Shown in pieces: positions 1 through 12,187 of a stretch of 64,000 nucleotides of DNA. Under the pieces are notes generated by a model. That model was given only the letters and a program-made list of their open reading frames with translations. It made no database searches and was not told where the DNA came from. Location of the stretch: contig VZSR01003282.1 of assembly GCA_013398615.1 (NCBI GenBank), forward strand, positions 3,137,605 through 3,201,604, read 5' to 3'. The stretch is from Brachypodius melanocephalos. Lineage: Eukaryota > Chordata > Aves > Passeriformes > Pycnonotidae. A program made the position numbers and the translations under genes. The first letter of the stretch is position 1; each line of letters begins with the position of its first letter.

Positions 1-2081
1 TATTTTTCTTTCAGAATTTTTTTTTTATGCCTTTGTGACGATTTTCTTCTGATCTGTTTGTTTACCAACATAAGGGGCATAAAACAGTTTAAAGATACGT
101 GAAGAGGACTGATATAAATGTCTGGGTGCATTTTGGGATGGAGAGAGGGGTGTAAGATGGAGGATAAGTCTGTTAGCTTGCAGCAGACGTGGCTGATTTG
201 TAAATAACAAAATTGTAGGATTTCTTCCTTTTGATGCACTGCACTTTTATTAAAAGAAAATCCCTTGGAAACCTCTGTAAATGGCACGAAACATATAATT
301 AGATTTAGCTTTTTTCACCCTCTGCTTATTTAAATACTCTGTAACTTCAGCAGTGATTCAGTAACAACAGATTTTATAGAAACATCTGACAATGAGAACA
401 AATATTTGCAGTGTTTTCAGTCTCTGTATTTCTCCCCACGAGGCAGAGCTTGCCTTCCTCGTGTGTGGATCGGTGTCGCTTTCCCTGCTACTCACACTTC
501 CAACCAGATCCACTTTCCAACGCTAAATATCAGATGTGACTTTTTACCCCTCGCTTCCTACCTCCGAAATTCGGCCCTACAAATTCCTGGCTCCAGATTC
601 CAGGCATGGAACCTCCCAAAAATGAGTGCCACCAGCAGGCAGGCTTTGGCATAGGCAAAATCATCGTGGCCAGGCACAGCTGGTGGGTGCTGGTGGCACG
701 GGGGCTCTCTCAGACACTCACCTGGCCCAAGAGCAGATATCCAAGGCTGTGCCGTGCTTGGATTTCTTCTCTTTTCCCTGGGCTCCACCACTTCTGCCCT
801 TTCCCTGCTTGGTAAGGAAAGAGGTTTGTACACAGAGAGCCACACCAGCAGAGTGAAAGAGCTACAAAGTCATCCAGGATGGATTTGCTGCCCTGAGCCT
901 CAGCATCAGCCCCCACAGCCATCAGAGCAACCTGTGCAGCAAATAAATGTCACACTCTTAATATGTACAGTGAGTTGGGTCCATGCCAATGTCTTCACTT
1001 GTGGGATGTGTCTCAGTCCAGTTATGGAACAGGAGATTGGGACATGGAGCTGTAATTCCTAACTCAACGCTCACAGCAGCCTAACCCAGGCTGCCAGAAT
1101 TATTCCAGAGACCACATTGCCTCCTCCCTAGCCTGGAATTTGGGGAGTCACATCCATTTACAATTCCTTTGTTAAACCCATTGGCAGATGGACCCACTGA
1201 TACACGGACCCTCTTGGTGAACAGCAAACAGTATTCCCACATTTTGCCTGGTGCCCTTTTTAGACCGATTTCCCACCTGTCAGAACAAGGAGAAAGAACA
1301 CAGTCAGTAGACTCACTTCTGAATGTTAAAAAAAAACCATAAAAAAGATAAAATTAGCCATTTTTAGAGGGTTTCAGGTTGAAGGTTGCTTGTCAGAATC
1401 CAAGAAGAGAGCAGCAGTTGTTCTGACACTGCGGTTTTCACATCCTTGTCAGAGATTTGAAGCAGGAGAGCTGATGTGTGTTAAAAAAGGATGGGAAGGT
1501 TTAAAATAGTTTAGATGCTGCCTGGAGCGAGTTTGAAGAGATATATAGTAAGGAGCATTGGTAGGAGTGTATGTGCACCCAAAACCATCCATGGAGGGAA
1601 ACAGCTCGTCCAACTGCTGGTACCTCTAATTCAGTTCTGACCTGAAACCCCCCAAATGACCCAGAGACGAGTCAGGAAATTTCCCAAGGAACATTTTTAA
1701 AACATAAATCAGAGAGGGAGCGACAACATGGAGAACACTTCCACTGCAAGGGAAAAGAAAAAAAAAAAATCTCTCTCTGGTTTTTGACAGCTCTAATAAC
1801 CCAGCCTAAGATTTGGGCTTGGAAAGGGGCCAGTTGGCCAAGCCTCTATCCACAGACAGGCTGGAGATGATGCTGATAGTCAGAGGGAAGCAAACAGAAG
1901 ACCTGGCAAGTCCAATGCCACCCCTGACGAAGGGGATGTCTGCCAGCTCCCGGGTAAATCTGCAGTTTAGGTGTGCAGCAGCCACTGGGTTGTGCCTCTG
2001 CTTCTCCTGGAATCCAATCCAGCCAGCAGCCACCCGCAGAACGGCAGCAGTTTCCCAGATATTGGGCAATGCTGTACACAA

Positions 2082-2141
2082 GGAAACTATGCTGCAGCAG
2101 CTAATTACTTTGGAAACTATGCTGCAGCGGCTAATTGTTTC
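2082..2141. repeat. 30-bp tandem duplication, two copies
   Basis: The unit GGAAACTATGCTGCAGC followed by (A/G)GCTAATT is present twice in direct tandem, with a period of 30 bp (2082-2111 and 2112-2141). The copies differ at only a few positions, mostly at their 3' ends. This looks like a local slippage duplication. Each unit contains a CTGCAG palindrome and a TAAT core. No coding role is apparent. Confidence 0.75.
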
Positions 2142-2571
2142 AAATCATTGGGGATTTTCTAAATATCTTCGTAACCCTTGTGTTTCTGTAGATTTTAACG
2201 TGTCCTGAAGTCGTGGAAAGAAAAATATGTTTTCCCCGGGGAGGCGATAAGAAGTAATTGGGGCAATTGATCAAGTCTGAAACTTTCAGGTGGACATCAA
2301 AATGTCAGCTTTGCACCCAGATTCTTTGCTGCTAATTTCACCTCCATTAACTTAATCAGGGTGACACTAAGAAAGCCAGGAAAAAGGAAATTTGATCTAG
2401 TCCCAAACGGGAAGCACAGGGGTTACTGTGTAACTGTAGAATTTAAATTCATCCTTCAGCCTAAAGCCAAATAAAAAAAAAAATCTTCACGTTAATAAAT
2501 GTTCCACAAAACTGTCCATTGATCTCATGAAGGTCCAACAACATCTGAGGGGCACTGGATGATGTTCTTGA

Positions 2572-2688
2572 TGTCGTGGAAGTGTCCAAGGTTGGATGGG
2601 GCTTGGAGCACCCTGGGCTAGTGGAAGGTGTCTGGAATGAGATGAGCTTTAAGGTTCCTTCCCACCCAAACCATTCTGGCATTCTCTG
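2572..2688 (+). mobile_element. CR1 LINE fragment (3' end)
   Basis: The sequence carries the avian CR1 3'-end signature: a GGATGGGGCTTGGAGCA block, then CTAGTGGAAGGTGTC, then TTTAAGGTTCCTTCCCACC, then CCCAAACCATTCT and the terminal ATTCT motif. It is in + orientation and 5'-truncated, as most CR1 copies are. Compared with the copy at 33809-33925 it lacks about 18 bp around the CCTGCCCATG segment, so it is diverged and inactive. CR1 is the dominant retrotransposon of birds, and this copy supports an avian origin for the window. Confidence 0.85.
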
Positions 2689-5600
2689 CACAGGATGTTT
2701 TCACCCCAGAGCTGCTGCTGGGGTGACCCCAGCCCCAGAAGGGATGAGTCCCTTTACAAAGAATTGTGGGAGCACCTCAGGGATGTTTGTTTTCTGTCCT
2801 GCTTTTAGAACCAAAAAAAGAAGAGGTTTAACCCCGATTCCCACCTTGTCCTTTTGCAAAGAACTTGCTGGCATTGCCACCACCCTGATGGCCAAAGCAG
2901 TGGCAGTTTTGGCCACCAGGCTTGGCCCTCCACGTGACAAGGATTGCTCAAGTTTACCACTCTTGCCCTTACAAATTCAACCCCTCCTAGAATTAAAAAA
3001 AAAAAAGGAAAAAAGAAAGAAAAAAAGAATCTGTTATCACTGAGCATATGCAACTGCTAAACATCCTATTCAGTATAACTTCAGCCTGTTCTGAGAACTG
3101 AGTTTCACAGTTTCTTTATGCAGTATCTGTCTGTCAGATATTGCCCACTACATTACCATAGTCTATATAATATACTTCCACCAAAAAAAAAAGGTAATAT
3201 ATTTTGGGCATACTTTTTACTACCTGCTGTGAAAAGAAAGATGTTAAAAGCTTTTGTTTTCATTTTACATTGCATACGTCCTATCTTCCTTGTATTAATG
3301 GCACTAAGGAAATTTAAACATTGTGATGAATTTGTGCCTCCATTTTGATGTAGTTTCTCTAATCTGCTAAATATAAATAGTGCATCAATTTTAGATTTTT
3401 CTAGAGCAACCATCACCTTAGTTCTTCAGTATGACATCAAGGAGCCAACAGGCTATACACAAAATATTTGGACTCCTGTAACAGTGTGTCTTGCACAAGG
3501 GACTCCACAGATTCCTTCTACATTTAAAGGTGCCACTAAATAAAATTCTCTGAATCTTTGATTTCTTAATAAATTAAATTCTCACAGAAATGAAGGCAAC
3601 TCCTTGGGTGCCAGGAGGGCAGTATTGCTGTAACAATTAACCCATGGCCAGAAGCACTGGAGCAGAGGCTACTTCTTTCATTGCTTTATTTAATTTTTCT
3701 ACCTTTTCGGGTTCTGGTTTTGTCCAGCTGCCCCTTCCTCCTTTCTGTTCCCTCTGTGGCTGAGCTGTGCTCACACCAGGCCAGCTCTGAGTGGGATTGC
3801 ACAACAAGCACCATCCCTTGCACCCCTTTGCTGACCAACTTATAACTGCTCTGCACTGCTGTTGTTCCTTTATCACCACCAGCTACAGCGAGGTGAGCTC
3901 TTGAGGGCCATGATTTGGGCATGTCAAAATGCATCAAGAAAATGCTGATGTTGGCTCACTGGGAGGACACAGTTAAAATTTGTATTAAAAGTTCTTGATG
4001 CTTTGAACACCTCAAATTGAAACAACCTTTGATCTTCTCACCAAGTGTCATATAAGCAAGACTGGAACACTGTATCTGAGATATTTCTTTATGGTTTCCT
4101 AGCTTAACCTCACGTGGGTTTAGGTATTGCAGGGGACCTCACTACTGTGTATTAGAAAATGAGGTCTAAATGCGCTCATATCCAGAGGATTCACCACCTT
4201 ATTAATGCATATATGTCATGCATAGATTATTAACAGCTTCATAACTAGATAGGAACTTGCATTTCAATAAACATACTTTTACAAGTGCAAAGGAAAAGTT
4301 TTGCATTAGGATGTTACTTACTTCGTGTCTTTGTCCTGGGAGAATGCAACTAAAGAAATCACATTTAAAATCAGACATTAGATATGCAAATATGTGTTCA
4401 GATCAGAGATACGAAAATTATTCAAATGATTAATTATTCATCATAAAAATGTCAATTAATAATTCTGAAGCATAATAGGCATCTTTCTAATGCATCTTTA
4501 TTTTTCAAGCCTAAATACTGTTGAATCTGTGTTCAATTGCATTCTAACAAGTTTTTAAAAATTCAACAAAGTAAACAACCAACTATAAACAAAAGTGAGC
4601 CGTGAATTTTAATCACTGCCAACTGAGCCAAGGAATGTGGACAAACTTCAGCACTGATCCCAGAAGAGAAGGAAAAGCATCCCCAGCTCATGGTGTGGCA
4701 CAGTGGATGGAGGATGCTTGTCCCTCACTGCTCTCTGCCCAACAAGAAAATAAATTTTGGGACCTGTGGATGCTGCTCCCCTGCTGCAGAAACACAGACA
4801 GATGCTGTGAACGGCAGCTGAGCAGCTCTAGGCTGTCAGAAGTGGCCTCACAAATGACAAAATTAACAAAAACATATGAGGAGATTCACTTTTAACGTTC
4901 AGGGACTCACAGAAGATCAAATATTACGGTGATCTGCTGGTTAGAAATGCCCGGGGATAGATAAATTAGAGCCAGACAATCTTTTCCCTTGCTTTTGGCT
5001 CCTATCCTATCCCTACATGGGTTTTCCGCAGAGGAACTTGAAAACTTTGGGAATGTTGATTCAAAAGGTTTCTTCCCAAATACCTCATCAGCGGGTGGGA
5101 GGAGAGTCATTCCCTGACCCTTTCTTCCTCTCCTCTGTGCCCTCTCCTCCATGTGGAAATTGGAAAAAAAATAGAGGCTTTGCTTTCTAAATCTTAGTTT
5201 ATAGGCACACCTGTACTGAGCAAAAGTATCCAGCAGCATCTTGGGCTCATGTGGGGCCTTCCCTACCCACAAAAATTATTCCAGCCTGTTTTATCCTCTA
5301 CTGCCACAGGTGATTGTGGAAAATAATCCCCCAGCATATTTTTTTTGTTTGGTTTGGGTTTGGGTTTTTTTTTTTTTTGTTTGCAACCTCAGAACTATTT
5401 CTCAAGGCAAGGACATCTTCTACACCCCAGAGAAAGGAGCATGAGAGGCAGCCAGGACCCACAGGGATCCCAAATCTTGCAGGAGCAGCTCCCTCAGCGA
5501 AGCAGGGCTGTGGGGAGGGAAGGATGCTCTCCCCAGGCTTGGCTGCAAGTGGGCACATCTCATCTGGGTCCCCTACATGGGGATGTTTAATCCCTGGTGT

Positions 5601-7639
5601 AGGAAGGGTTCCACACTTTAGGGAAAATAGTCAAGAGTCCTGGCTATGAAAGACATGAAGGGAAAGCCTCAGGGCAGCTAAAGTTTGTTTAGAGGTGTTA
5701 AATCTCTGTCTTCACCAACCTCTAAACTGGATTAGTCAAAGCTCATCAGCCAGGACATCTTTGCTCCTATTCCCTCAGTTTTCCTCCTTCCATGTGGTGG
5801 CCAAGGAAACACAGTCCCTGTTACTCATCCTCCAGCGGGGAAAAAGCAAACACACCAACATAAATAAGGCAGTGAATCATCCCCTCAGCCCGTGCCACCA
5901 GGTCCCCATAAAGCCACCATGGCAGAAGGTCTCAGCAGAAGGCTCAGGTCCTCCAGGGCCCCAAAGCCCTCCTTGGTGGCTGCTCACCTCCCCTCCCCTC
6001 TCAATCAGAGCTGGGGGTCACAGGGAGGTCTCTCCCTGCACAGATCCTTTCCCATGGCAGGGTTTGTCCCTGGCAGCAGGATTTACCCTGGCTGGCCCTA
6101 CAGATCCACACAGTGATGGGAACACGGGGTTATCTCCAAGGGGCTTATCTTCATCACAATAGGGTTTGGTGGACAAAGGAAACCCACTGAGGAGCTGGAG
6201 GAGAGACAGCTTCTCCTGTGGTTTAACCAGGCAGGTTTGCACCAGGATCAAGCCACCCTCATCTCAACCTGTGACATTTCCATGAAGGAAAACCTGAGGA
6301 AAAGAGGAGAAACCTGCACTCAGAGAGCTGCCCTTAAAACCATCTCCATGCTACAGTGCATGGGAACTATACACTTGGAAGGAGCTGGGATTTGTGAGGA
6401 TATTTTGGCTCTGCTTGCTTTTAAACTGATGGGATGGGGGGGATAGGATGTGCAAAAGTTTTAAAATAGAGCAGGGAAGAGGATCTGCATGGGGATGCTG
6501 ATGGAGCAAGGATTGGGATCCGGACTGCTAGCACCACCCCAATAAAGGCAGGATCCTTTATTGTCATTATTTCCATCTCCTAAAGAAGCTGCACGCCCGT
6601 TATTAGTTCAGAGCCGGGCAGGAAATCATCGCCTGGATTAAGGTTAAATTCCATCTCAGAAGGGCTTAGCTGATTGCTAAATGTTTATGTCCAGTGTCCA
6701 AAAATTAAAAATAAAAAAACCCCCACCCAACAAACACCCCCACATCTCACATTAAAATAACATCTAATAACGTTGGGTGCTGTGTCAGCCCTGTGAAGAT
6801 CCGAGCAGTTTCACCGCTCCGATGCAAACCCTGCGGAGCCACATCATAGCTGGGGAAACTGTGAGATTGAGGGCTGAGAGAACAGCCAGCAAAATTATGA
6901 ATAGAGATTATCTGACAATGCTGACACGTTCCTTAAAGCCCTTGAGCATCATCACACGCTCTGAGGGTTCGTTTTTCAGCGTGGCTGCAGATAAATATAT
7001 TTTATTGATACACCATCGACAGCGCTCCTGCCTACTGCGAGCCAGGCTGCAGCCTCTTGTAATCTCCAGTTCATCCCCTTGTTTTGTAATCTGGAAATGT
7101 AGGAACAATATGTAAGGAGTTTGTCATGGGATTAATTTATTTTGAGAACTTGTTGGTTGGTTTTTTAGGATTTCTCCTTTTTCTCCTAGAAAACGTGGGT
7201 GAGTGGAAATCGAGCAAGTCAGTAATTAGCATTCACTTTTTTCTTTTCCTTTCTTTTTATCATATGCATCTAAATTCAGTTTAGCTCTTTAAGGAATTGC
7301 CAGACTGCCCTTGATTTATAGGCAGTGCCTTCTGGATCTGAGAGGATCTAATTCAAACTAATAATACTTGAATCTGATTTCAGGATATTTGCACTGTGCT
7401 ATATATTTCATTAAGATATCATCATTCTCTGTGTGTGTGTATGTGTGTGATATGTCTCTGCGTATCCAGGTACATTTAGGCATGGAGAAGTCATGCATCC
7501 TGCAGGAAAATCAAGCTGGCATTTAGAGAGCAGTGGCAAGAAAAACTTTTAATAAAGCCATGACTGCTCGTAGCAGGGGACGAAAACAGATATATGAATA
7601 AAAAATAAGAAATAGAAATAAAAATAATAATTGAAAAGA

Positions 7640-8530
7640 CGAGGGCAGCTCGTTCCCACCTTTGCCTAGTTGGGGATTGCAGCGGCAGCAGACGGCCAGA
7701 GCCTGCCTCTCCCTCCCCACTCCGCCTGCAGCTCGGGGCTGAGGAGGGGGACACCCCGAGGTGACACTTCCCAGCCCGGGAGGACATTTGGATGCTCCAA
7801 CCCGAGCCCCCACCGTGCGCTGCCTCCCCCGCGTCTCGCAGGGGCACCCACTCCCGTCTAAACTAAGAGATGACCCAAAAAAAGCCCCATCGGTGGCTCT
7901 GATGAGCTGCAAAGACACCCTGAGGGGGGCGAGGGGGGGGTCTCTTCCTTCCTTCGCGATGCTGAACCGCCAGGGAGGTGTTCCCTGAGCAGGACCATGT
8001 TGGAGCGCGATCCCATCGCTATCGCTCGCCCTCCACTTCTCGCTTTAGGCACGCGTTCAATGCACAGTTCAAGAGCAGTTTATCTAAGCTTAATGTAAGT
8101 AAAAGTGCAGCGTGGGATCAGCGTGCCATTTGTTTCGGTTTTCTTCGGGAGGGGGAGAAGAAAAAAAAGAAATAAAATAAAGTGCTGGGACAGGCTGAAC
8201 TCTGGTCAGAGCAGGGAGATTGTCTCGCAGCTCTTGCACGCAGCCCTTTGGGCAGCCCCACGTTTACCTCGGGAAGGGACCGTGCCAGTGGGCAAGACGC
8301 GAAGTTTCTCTTTGCAGCGGGATTATTTCCAGCTCCTTCAGGAGGAAGGAACCGGCTGTGGGCTGTGCTGGGAGCTGGGCATGAGCGGCTGGAGGAGCCT
8401 CAGCCGGATCTACCCCCTCTGCAGCCGAACGCCTTCGCTCAGCATCCCCGGCTCGGTCTGCCTTCACTTACTTCGGTGTTACTTCTCGATTACGTGCGGT
8501 GTGAACCGGCTTTTTGATTAACAAACCGGC
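7640..8530. promoter_or_regulatory. CpG-enriched region upstream of promoter
   Basis: CpG dinucleotides are clearly more frequent here than in the preceding 7 kb, for example around 7740-7860, 7995-8060 and 8400-8530. GC-rich patches alternate with AT-rich ones, so this is a weak or shore-like island rather than a core island. It could be the promoter shore or the start region of a divergent antisense transcript. No exon boundary can be fixed by eye. The open frames on both strands here are CpG-island shadows with no recognisable domain. Confidence 0.45.
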
Positions 8531-8828
8531 GGAGCGTTGGTTAAGAACACTTAAACTTCAAAAAAAGAGAAAAAACTATCCCCCTGGGAAGTGGGCTCTG
8601 AATTGGTTAATAATGTGCAGTACTTGCTAAATTGCTGACTTCCAGATGTGGAAAATATCTTTCTTGTTTAGGACCTACGTAACCTGATTGGATTACGACA
8701 GGAGCGTCACATTGGAAGGCTTTTGAGTGATGATTTAATTAACCATACAGTAGAAAGCTGTATTTGCCAGGAAACCCCTTCCATATTTGCATAACCAATC
8801 CCTTCAGTGCAAAGGTGGAGTCTGGGCT

Positions 8829-8890
8829 TCTTTTTTTTTTTTTTTTTCTTTTTTTTCTTTTTTTTTTTCTTTCCCTTTTTTTTTCCTATA
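8829..8890. repeat. T-rich low-complexity tract before gap
   Basis: The tract is almost pure T broken by single C bases. It sits immediately before the assembly gap, and such polypyrimidine runs next to GC-rich DNA commonly break assemblies. The exact length is unreliable. Confidence 0.9.
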
Positions 8891-8900
8891 TGTAATTTTA

Positions 8901-9000
8901 NNNNNNNNNNNNNNNNNNNNNNNNNNNNNNNNNNNNNNNNNNNNNNNNNNNNNNNNNNNNNNNNNNNNNNNNNNNNNNNNNNNNNNNNNNNNNNNNNNNN
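8901..9000. other. assembly gap (100 N)
   Basis: Exactly 100 consecutive N bases. A round 100 is a common placeholder for a gap of unknown size, so true distances across this point may differ. T-rich sequence lies on the left and very GC-rich sequence on the right, so promoter or exon 1 sequence may be missing here. Confidence 0.98.
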
Positions 9001-9200
9001 GGGGTGGCAGAGCTGCGGGCTGGGCGCGGGGGGAGGGCAGGGTTGTATCGGCGGGGCAGGGGGCTGCAGCCCCCGGGGGGGTTGCGATGCTCTGGCGGGG
9101 CGCGCTGAGTTTCCGCGGGGCGCGGAGCGGAGCGGCGGGGCGGGGGGCGGGCGCGGGGCGGGGGGCGGGCGGGAGGAGGTGGAATTGCATTTCTGCCGCT
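9001..9200 (+). promoter_or_regulatory. ZEB2: GC-rich promoter-like CpG block (putative ZEB2 promoter)
   Basis: GC content and CpG density are very high from the gap edge to about 9200. Repeated GGGGCGGGG/GGGCGGG boxes at 9131-9172 fit Sp1/KLF sites, and many closely spaced G-runs give G-quadruplex potential. There is no TATA box at a fixed spacing. The block lies about 3.3 kb upstream of the ZEB2 start codon and just upstream of a strong splice donor. It is therefore the best promoter candidate in the window for the non-coding first exon. The upstream edge is lost in the gap. Promoter identity is inferred from composition and position only. Confidence 0.5.
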
Positions 9201-9626
9201 AAAGCGTTCGCGGAGACTTCAAGGTATAATCTATCCCAGATCCTTTCCCAGAGAGAAACTTGGCGATCACGTTTCCACATGATGCTCACGTTTGGTGCTC
9301 TCCAATTATCCCTCCCCACAAAGATAGGTGGCGTGTGTTGCAGGGTCTCTCCTCTCGCTCGTACAGAAAAGAAAAAGAAAAAAATGTCATTAGAAGAGGC
9401 GTAACACGTCAGTCCGTCCCCAGGTTTGTGTTTCCTGGAGTGGCAGAAAGAGATCAGTCCTAACCTGCCCAGCAGGAATAACGGTCCTTCCGACAACTCT
9501 TTGCAAGGCTTTTTACAATTTCTCCAGGAGCTGCATCTCCCTTCACCTTTTCTCCTCCACTTCGCGGCTTCTTCATGCTTTTTCTTCTCACCATTTCTGG
9601 CCAAAACTACAAACAAGACTTCGCAG
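9180..9626 (+). other. ZEB2: candidate non-coding exon 1 of ZEB2 (5' UTR)
   Basis: The 3' boundary is well supported by sequence: ACTTCGCAG at the end of the stretch is followed by GTAGGT at 9627-9632, close to an ideal U1 donor. The start is not determined and could lie anywhere from the gap to about 9400. A weaker donor-like AAG|GTATAA sits at 9223|9224. Human and mouse ZEB2 begin with a non-coding exon spliced over a few kb to the ATG-bearing exon, and this arrangement fits the 12459 start codon. Upstream ATGs inside the stretch have no long conserved frame. Whether this exact donor is used needs transcript data. Confidence 0.42.
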
Positions 9627-9994
9627 GTAGGTTCGGAATTTAATTCCATTTTCTCTCTTTTTTTCTCTCTCCTCTTCTCTTCTCTTTTATTTCTCACACC
9701 ACCTCACGCATCAGGGAGCTTATTTCATTTCGAGAGTATTTTAATTTTTCTGGATTGTTTATACTTGGGGCGAAAAAGCTTTTCTATTTTTTTTTTTAAT
9801 TTTTTTTTCAATCTTTTAAACCGAAACCTGAAGTCACTCCAGCACCGCTCCAGGAAGGGGTGAGCAGTTTTGGGGTGCTCGGAGCTGTGCCACCACCATC
9901 CCTGCTCCCCTTACCTGTCAGCCAGGTACGGGAGGTGTCTTTTAAAACACAGCAGCAAAAGTTTTAGTGTTAGGAAAGGACTTCGTATTCCTGC

Positions 9995-9995
<1 letters not shown>

Positions 9996-10036
<41 letters not shown>

Positions 10037-10087
10037 AAACAAAAAAAACCCCAAAAACCAAAAAAAAAGCCCCCCCCAAAAAAGCAC
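9996..10087. repeat. poly(A) tract with A/C-rich tail
   Basis: A run of 39 A (9996-10034) is followed by A-rich sequence with CC interruptions and a short C run. No SINE, LINE or processed-gene body is recognisable upstream, so I call it low complexity rather than a retrotransposon tail. Length is likely polymorphic or imprecise. Confidence 0.9.
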
Positions 10088-11996
10088 CCTGAAACATTCC
10101 CCCACCCACCTCCTGCTCTTTTTATTTCAGATTTTACATCTGAGCTCTGAAAGTTTGCAGGTACCTGTTAATGCTTTGCATGCCCTGAGCATGTAGAGCC
10201 AGCCCGGCCGGGCACCGCTGGAGCCCCAGCCCCGGGCAGGGCTCCCCGGCAAAGGATGTGTTTCCCCAAACAGAAAGTTTTGCTGTTTTGTCTGCTTAGT
10301 TGGTTTCATTTCTATATTTTATTTTGTGAAGCTGGGTGAAGTAACACCTTAGCTTCTGGGAGCCTAAAGCAAGAAGTGAAAGTACAGACTGGAACTTAAA
10401 AGTCGTTTACCAAAAGGAAAAAAAAATAAATTAAAATTAATACATATTTTTAAAAGCTTGTCGGTCCTCTGGGAAGAAAAGTGTTCTCGAAATTTGCAGG
10501 TTTAAAATTATTGACAACTTTTTTTGCGAGAGGCTGGAGAGTAGGGAAGGGAGTGAAATGCATTTAAAACAATTCACCACTGATGGTTTTGCATGAAAAC
10601 GCCAATTGCCGAGGCAGGCTGAGGGTCTGGGCTCGCCTCAGTTCCTGTGCTCCCTCCCCGCTGGATCTCCTCTCCTGGCAGATCCGCCGCGGTGATGCCA
10701 CCACTGCCCACCCTGGCCTCGGCAATAACTGGCAAATGCTAAAGTTTCCAGCACGTTTCTCAGCCTCTTCTTTGCTCAGCCACATTCATCCACATCCACA
10801 GAGCCACCCATTCCCTGTGTCCAGGCGGAATCTCAGGCAGCAGAGTGTGAGTAAACACGCTGACCCCACACACACTCTCTCAATCTTCCCATCCTCTTAC
10901 CTGCTTGGAGATTTATTATTTTTTATTTATAGCCGAGCAGGTTTTATAACAGTAAACGCCTGAGGAGAGAGTTCAGGCAGAATAAAAAGACCCAACAGCA
11001 GCACACTTCACTGCTCAGTCCTGGTGTGTGAAGGTCCAGCAAAGTAAAAAGACACAAGGGAGGAGAAAGAGGAAAAGGAGGGGGAAATTCTCACTCTGCT
11101 TAAAATATATGTGTATGTATATCTATTGAAATTGTTGAGCCAGGTGATAATTTTTTAGGTTTTATGTAAAACTCCTAGTACAGGAGAAGACAATAGATGC
11201 GAAGGCGAGGGGGCATCCTGCTCAGGAGAGCAAGGGTTAATTGCCCTTGTTTTACAGTTTGCATCTGTTACATCTTTTATAGCCCCCTGTTTAAACTAAT
11301 CCTTCAAGTCAAAGCATCTTTAAAGCTACAGCATCTTCTTCGAGGTGGACTGAGTTTCAGGAGCGTTCTTGCAGCAGAGCAAACGCTCCTGCCCCTCTCT
11401 CCCTTTGACAGATAGAGCCTCCTGCCCAGCCCGGGCACACAGGCACACACAGTAGGTCTAAAAGTTTACAAGTTGCTTTTGTTTATATATTTTTTTTCTC
11501 TTAAAAACAAACAAACAAAAAAAACCACCCCAAAACCCAACTGAAAGGCTCTGAAAACTCTGACAGCGGTAGTTTTGATTTCTGTTTCTTTTCTGGGAAG
11601 GAAAAAAAAATGACACTCTGAAGCTTTGTTTAACTAAGGGGCAGGGGAAACCCTGAATATTGTCAAACTGACTAAAAAGGTGACAGAGGTTTATAATTGC
11701 ACTCCTCGTTGTTAGGGGGAGGGGGAGGCATCCGTGCTGATCTTTACCCCAAAAGGACAGGGGAGAGCCATGTTTCCCTCTCCTCTTATCACTTTGCTGG
11801 AGTGCACTTTGAGGGGGGACAAAAAAATGAAGGCAGGAGAAGGGTAGGATTTCGCTTGAAAAGAAGTTCTAGTGTCAAATTAAAGTACTTTTAGGAGGAA
11901 ATGGTCCGCCTAGCATTGAGTCAAACAGCCTACTGTAAAAGCTGTGCATTCCCTCATACGGTCATGAGTTATGACTCATTTGAGATGTAATTCTTG

Positions 11997-12187
11997 TCTC
12001 TCTCTCTCTCTCTCTCTCTCTCTGATCTGCTTTGCTGGTGCAACACACACACACGCAGGGAGGGAGACACACGCACACGCGCTCACACACACACAGAGAC
12101 ACACACACGGAGAGAGAGAGAGGGAGAGAGAGAGAGAGAGGGAGCAGAAAATAAATAAATAAATATATATATAAATAAATAAAGAAG
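11997..12187. repeat. compound microsatellite (TC)n-(CA)n-(GA)n-(AAAT)n
   Basis: Four simple repeats follow one another: pure TC at 11997-12023, interrupted CA at about 12041-12108, GA at 12109-12144, and AAAT/AT at 12148-12187. The TC and GA blocks are complementary on the same strand and could pair as a stem with the CA block in the loop. Homopurine/homopyrimidine mirror repeats of this kind can also adopt triplex DNA. The block ends about 270 bp upstream of the ZEB2 ATG, in the putative 5'-UTR intron or unspliced 5' UTR. Length variation could affect expression, which is inference. Confidence 0.9.

Larger units (their letters stand above)
1..7600. other. upstream non-coding region of ZEB2
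   Basis: I see no credible coding exon in this stretch. Open frames are short, lack codon structure and match no family I recognise. It is AT-rich unique DNA with one CR1 fragment (2572-2688), a 30-bp tandem duplication (2082-2141), short A/T runs and a TG-rich stretch near 7430-7450. The 4380-4460 part is very AT-rich, with an exact POU octamer (ATGCAAAT, 4384-4391) and several TAAT cores. In mammals, non-coding transcripts antisense to ZEB2 start near its promoter and run upstream. One could lie here on the - strand, but the sequence alone does not show it. Confidence 0.6.

Noticed and set aside
9222..9230. AAG|GTATAA as an alternative exon 1 donor
   Set aside because: Weaker than the donor at 9627, with no other supporting signal. 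Mentioned only as a possibility.
8804..9697. 297-codon open frame on the minus strand
   Set aside because: It reads through the N gap as X residues and is built from the T-rich tract and GC-rich promoter sequence. There is no domain and no family resemblance.
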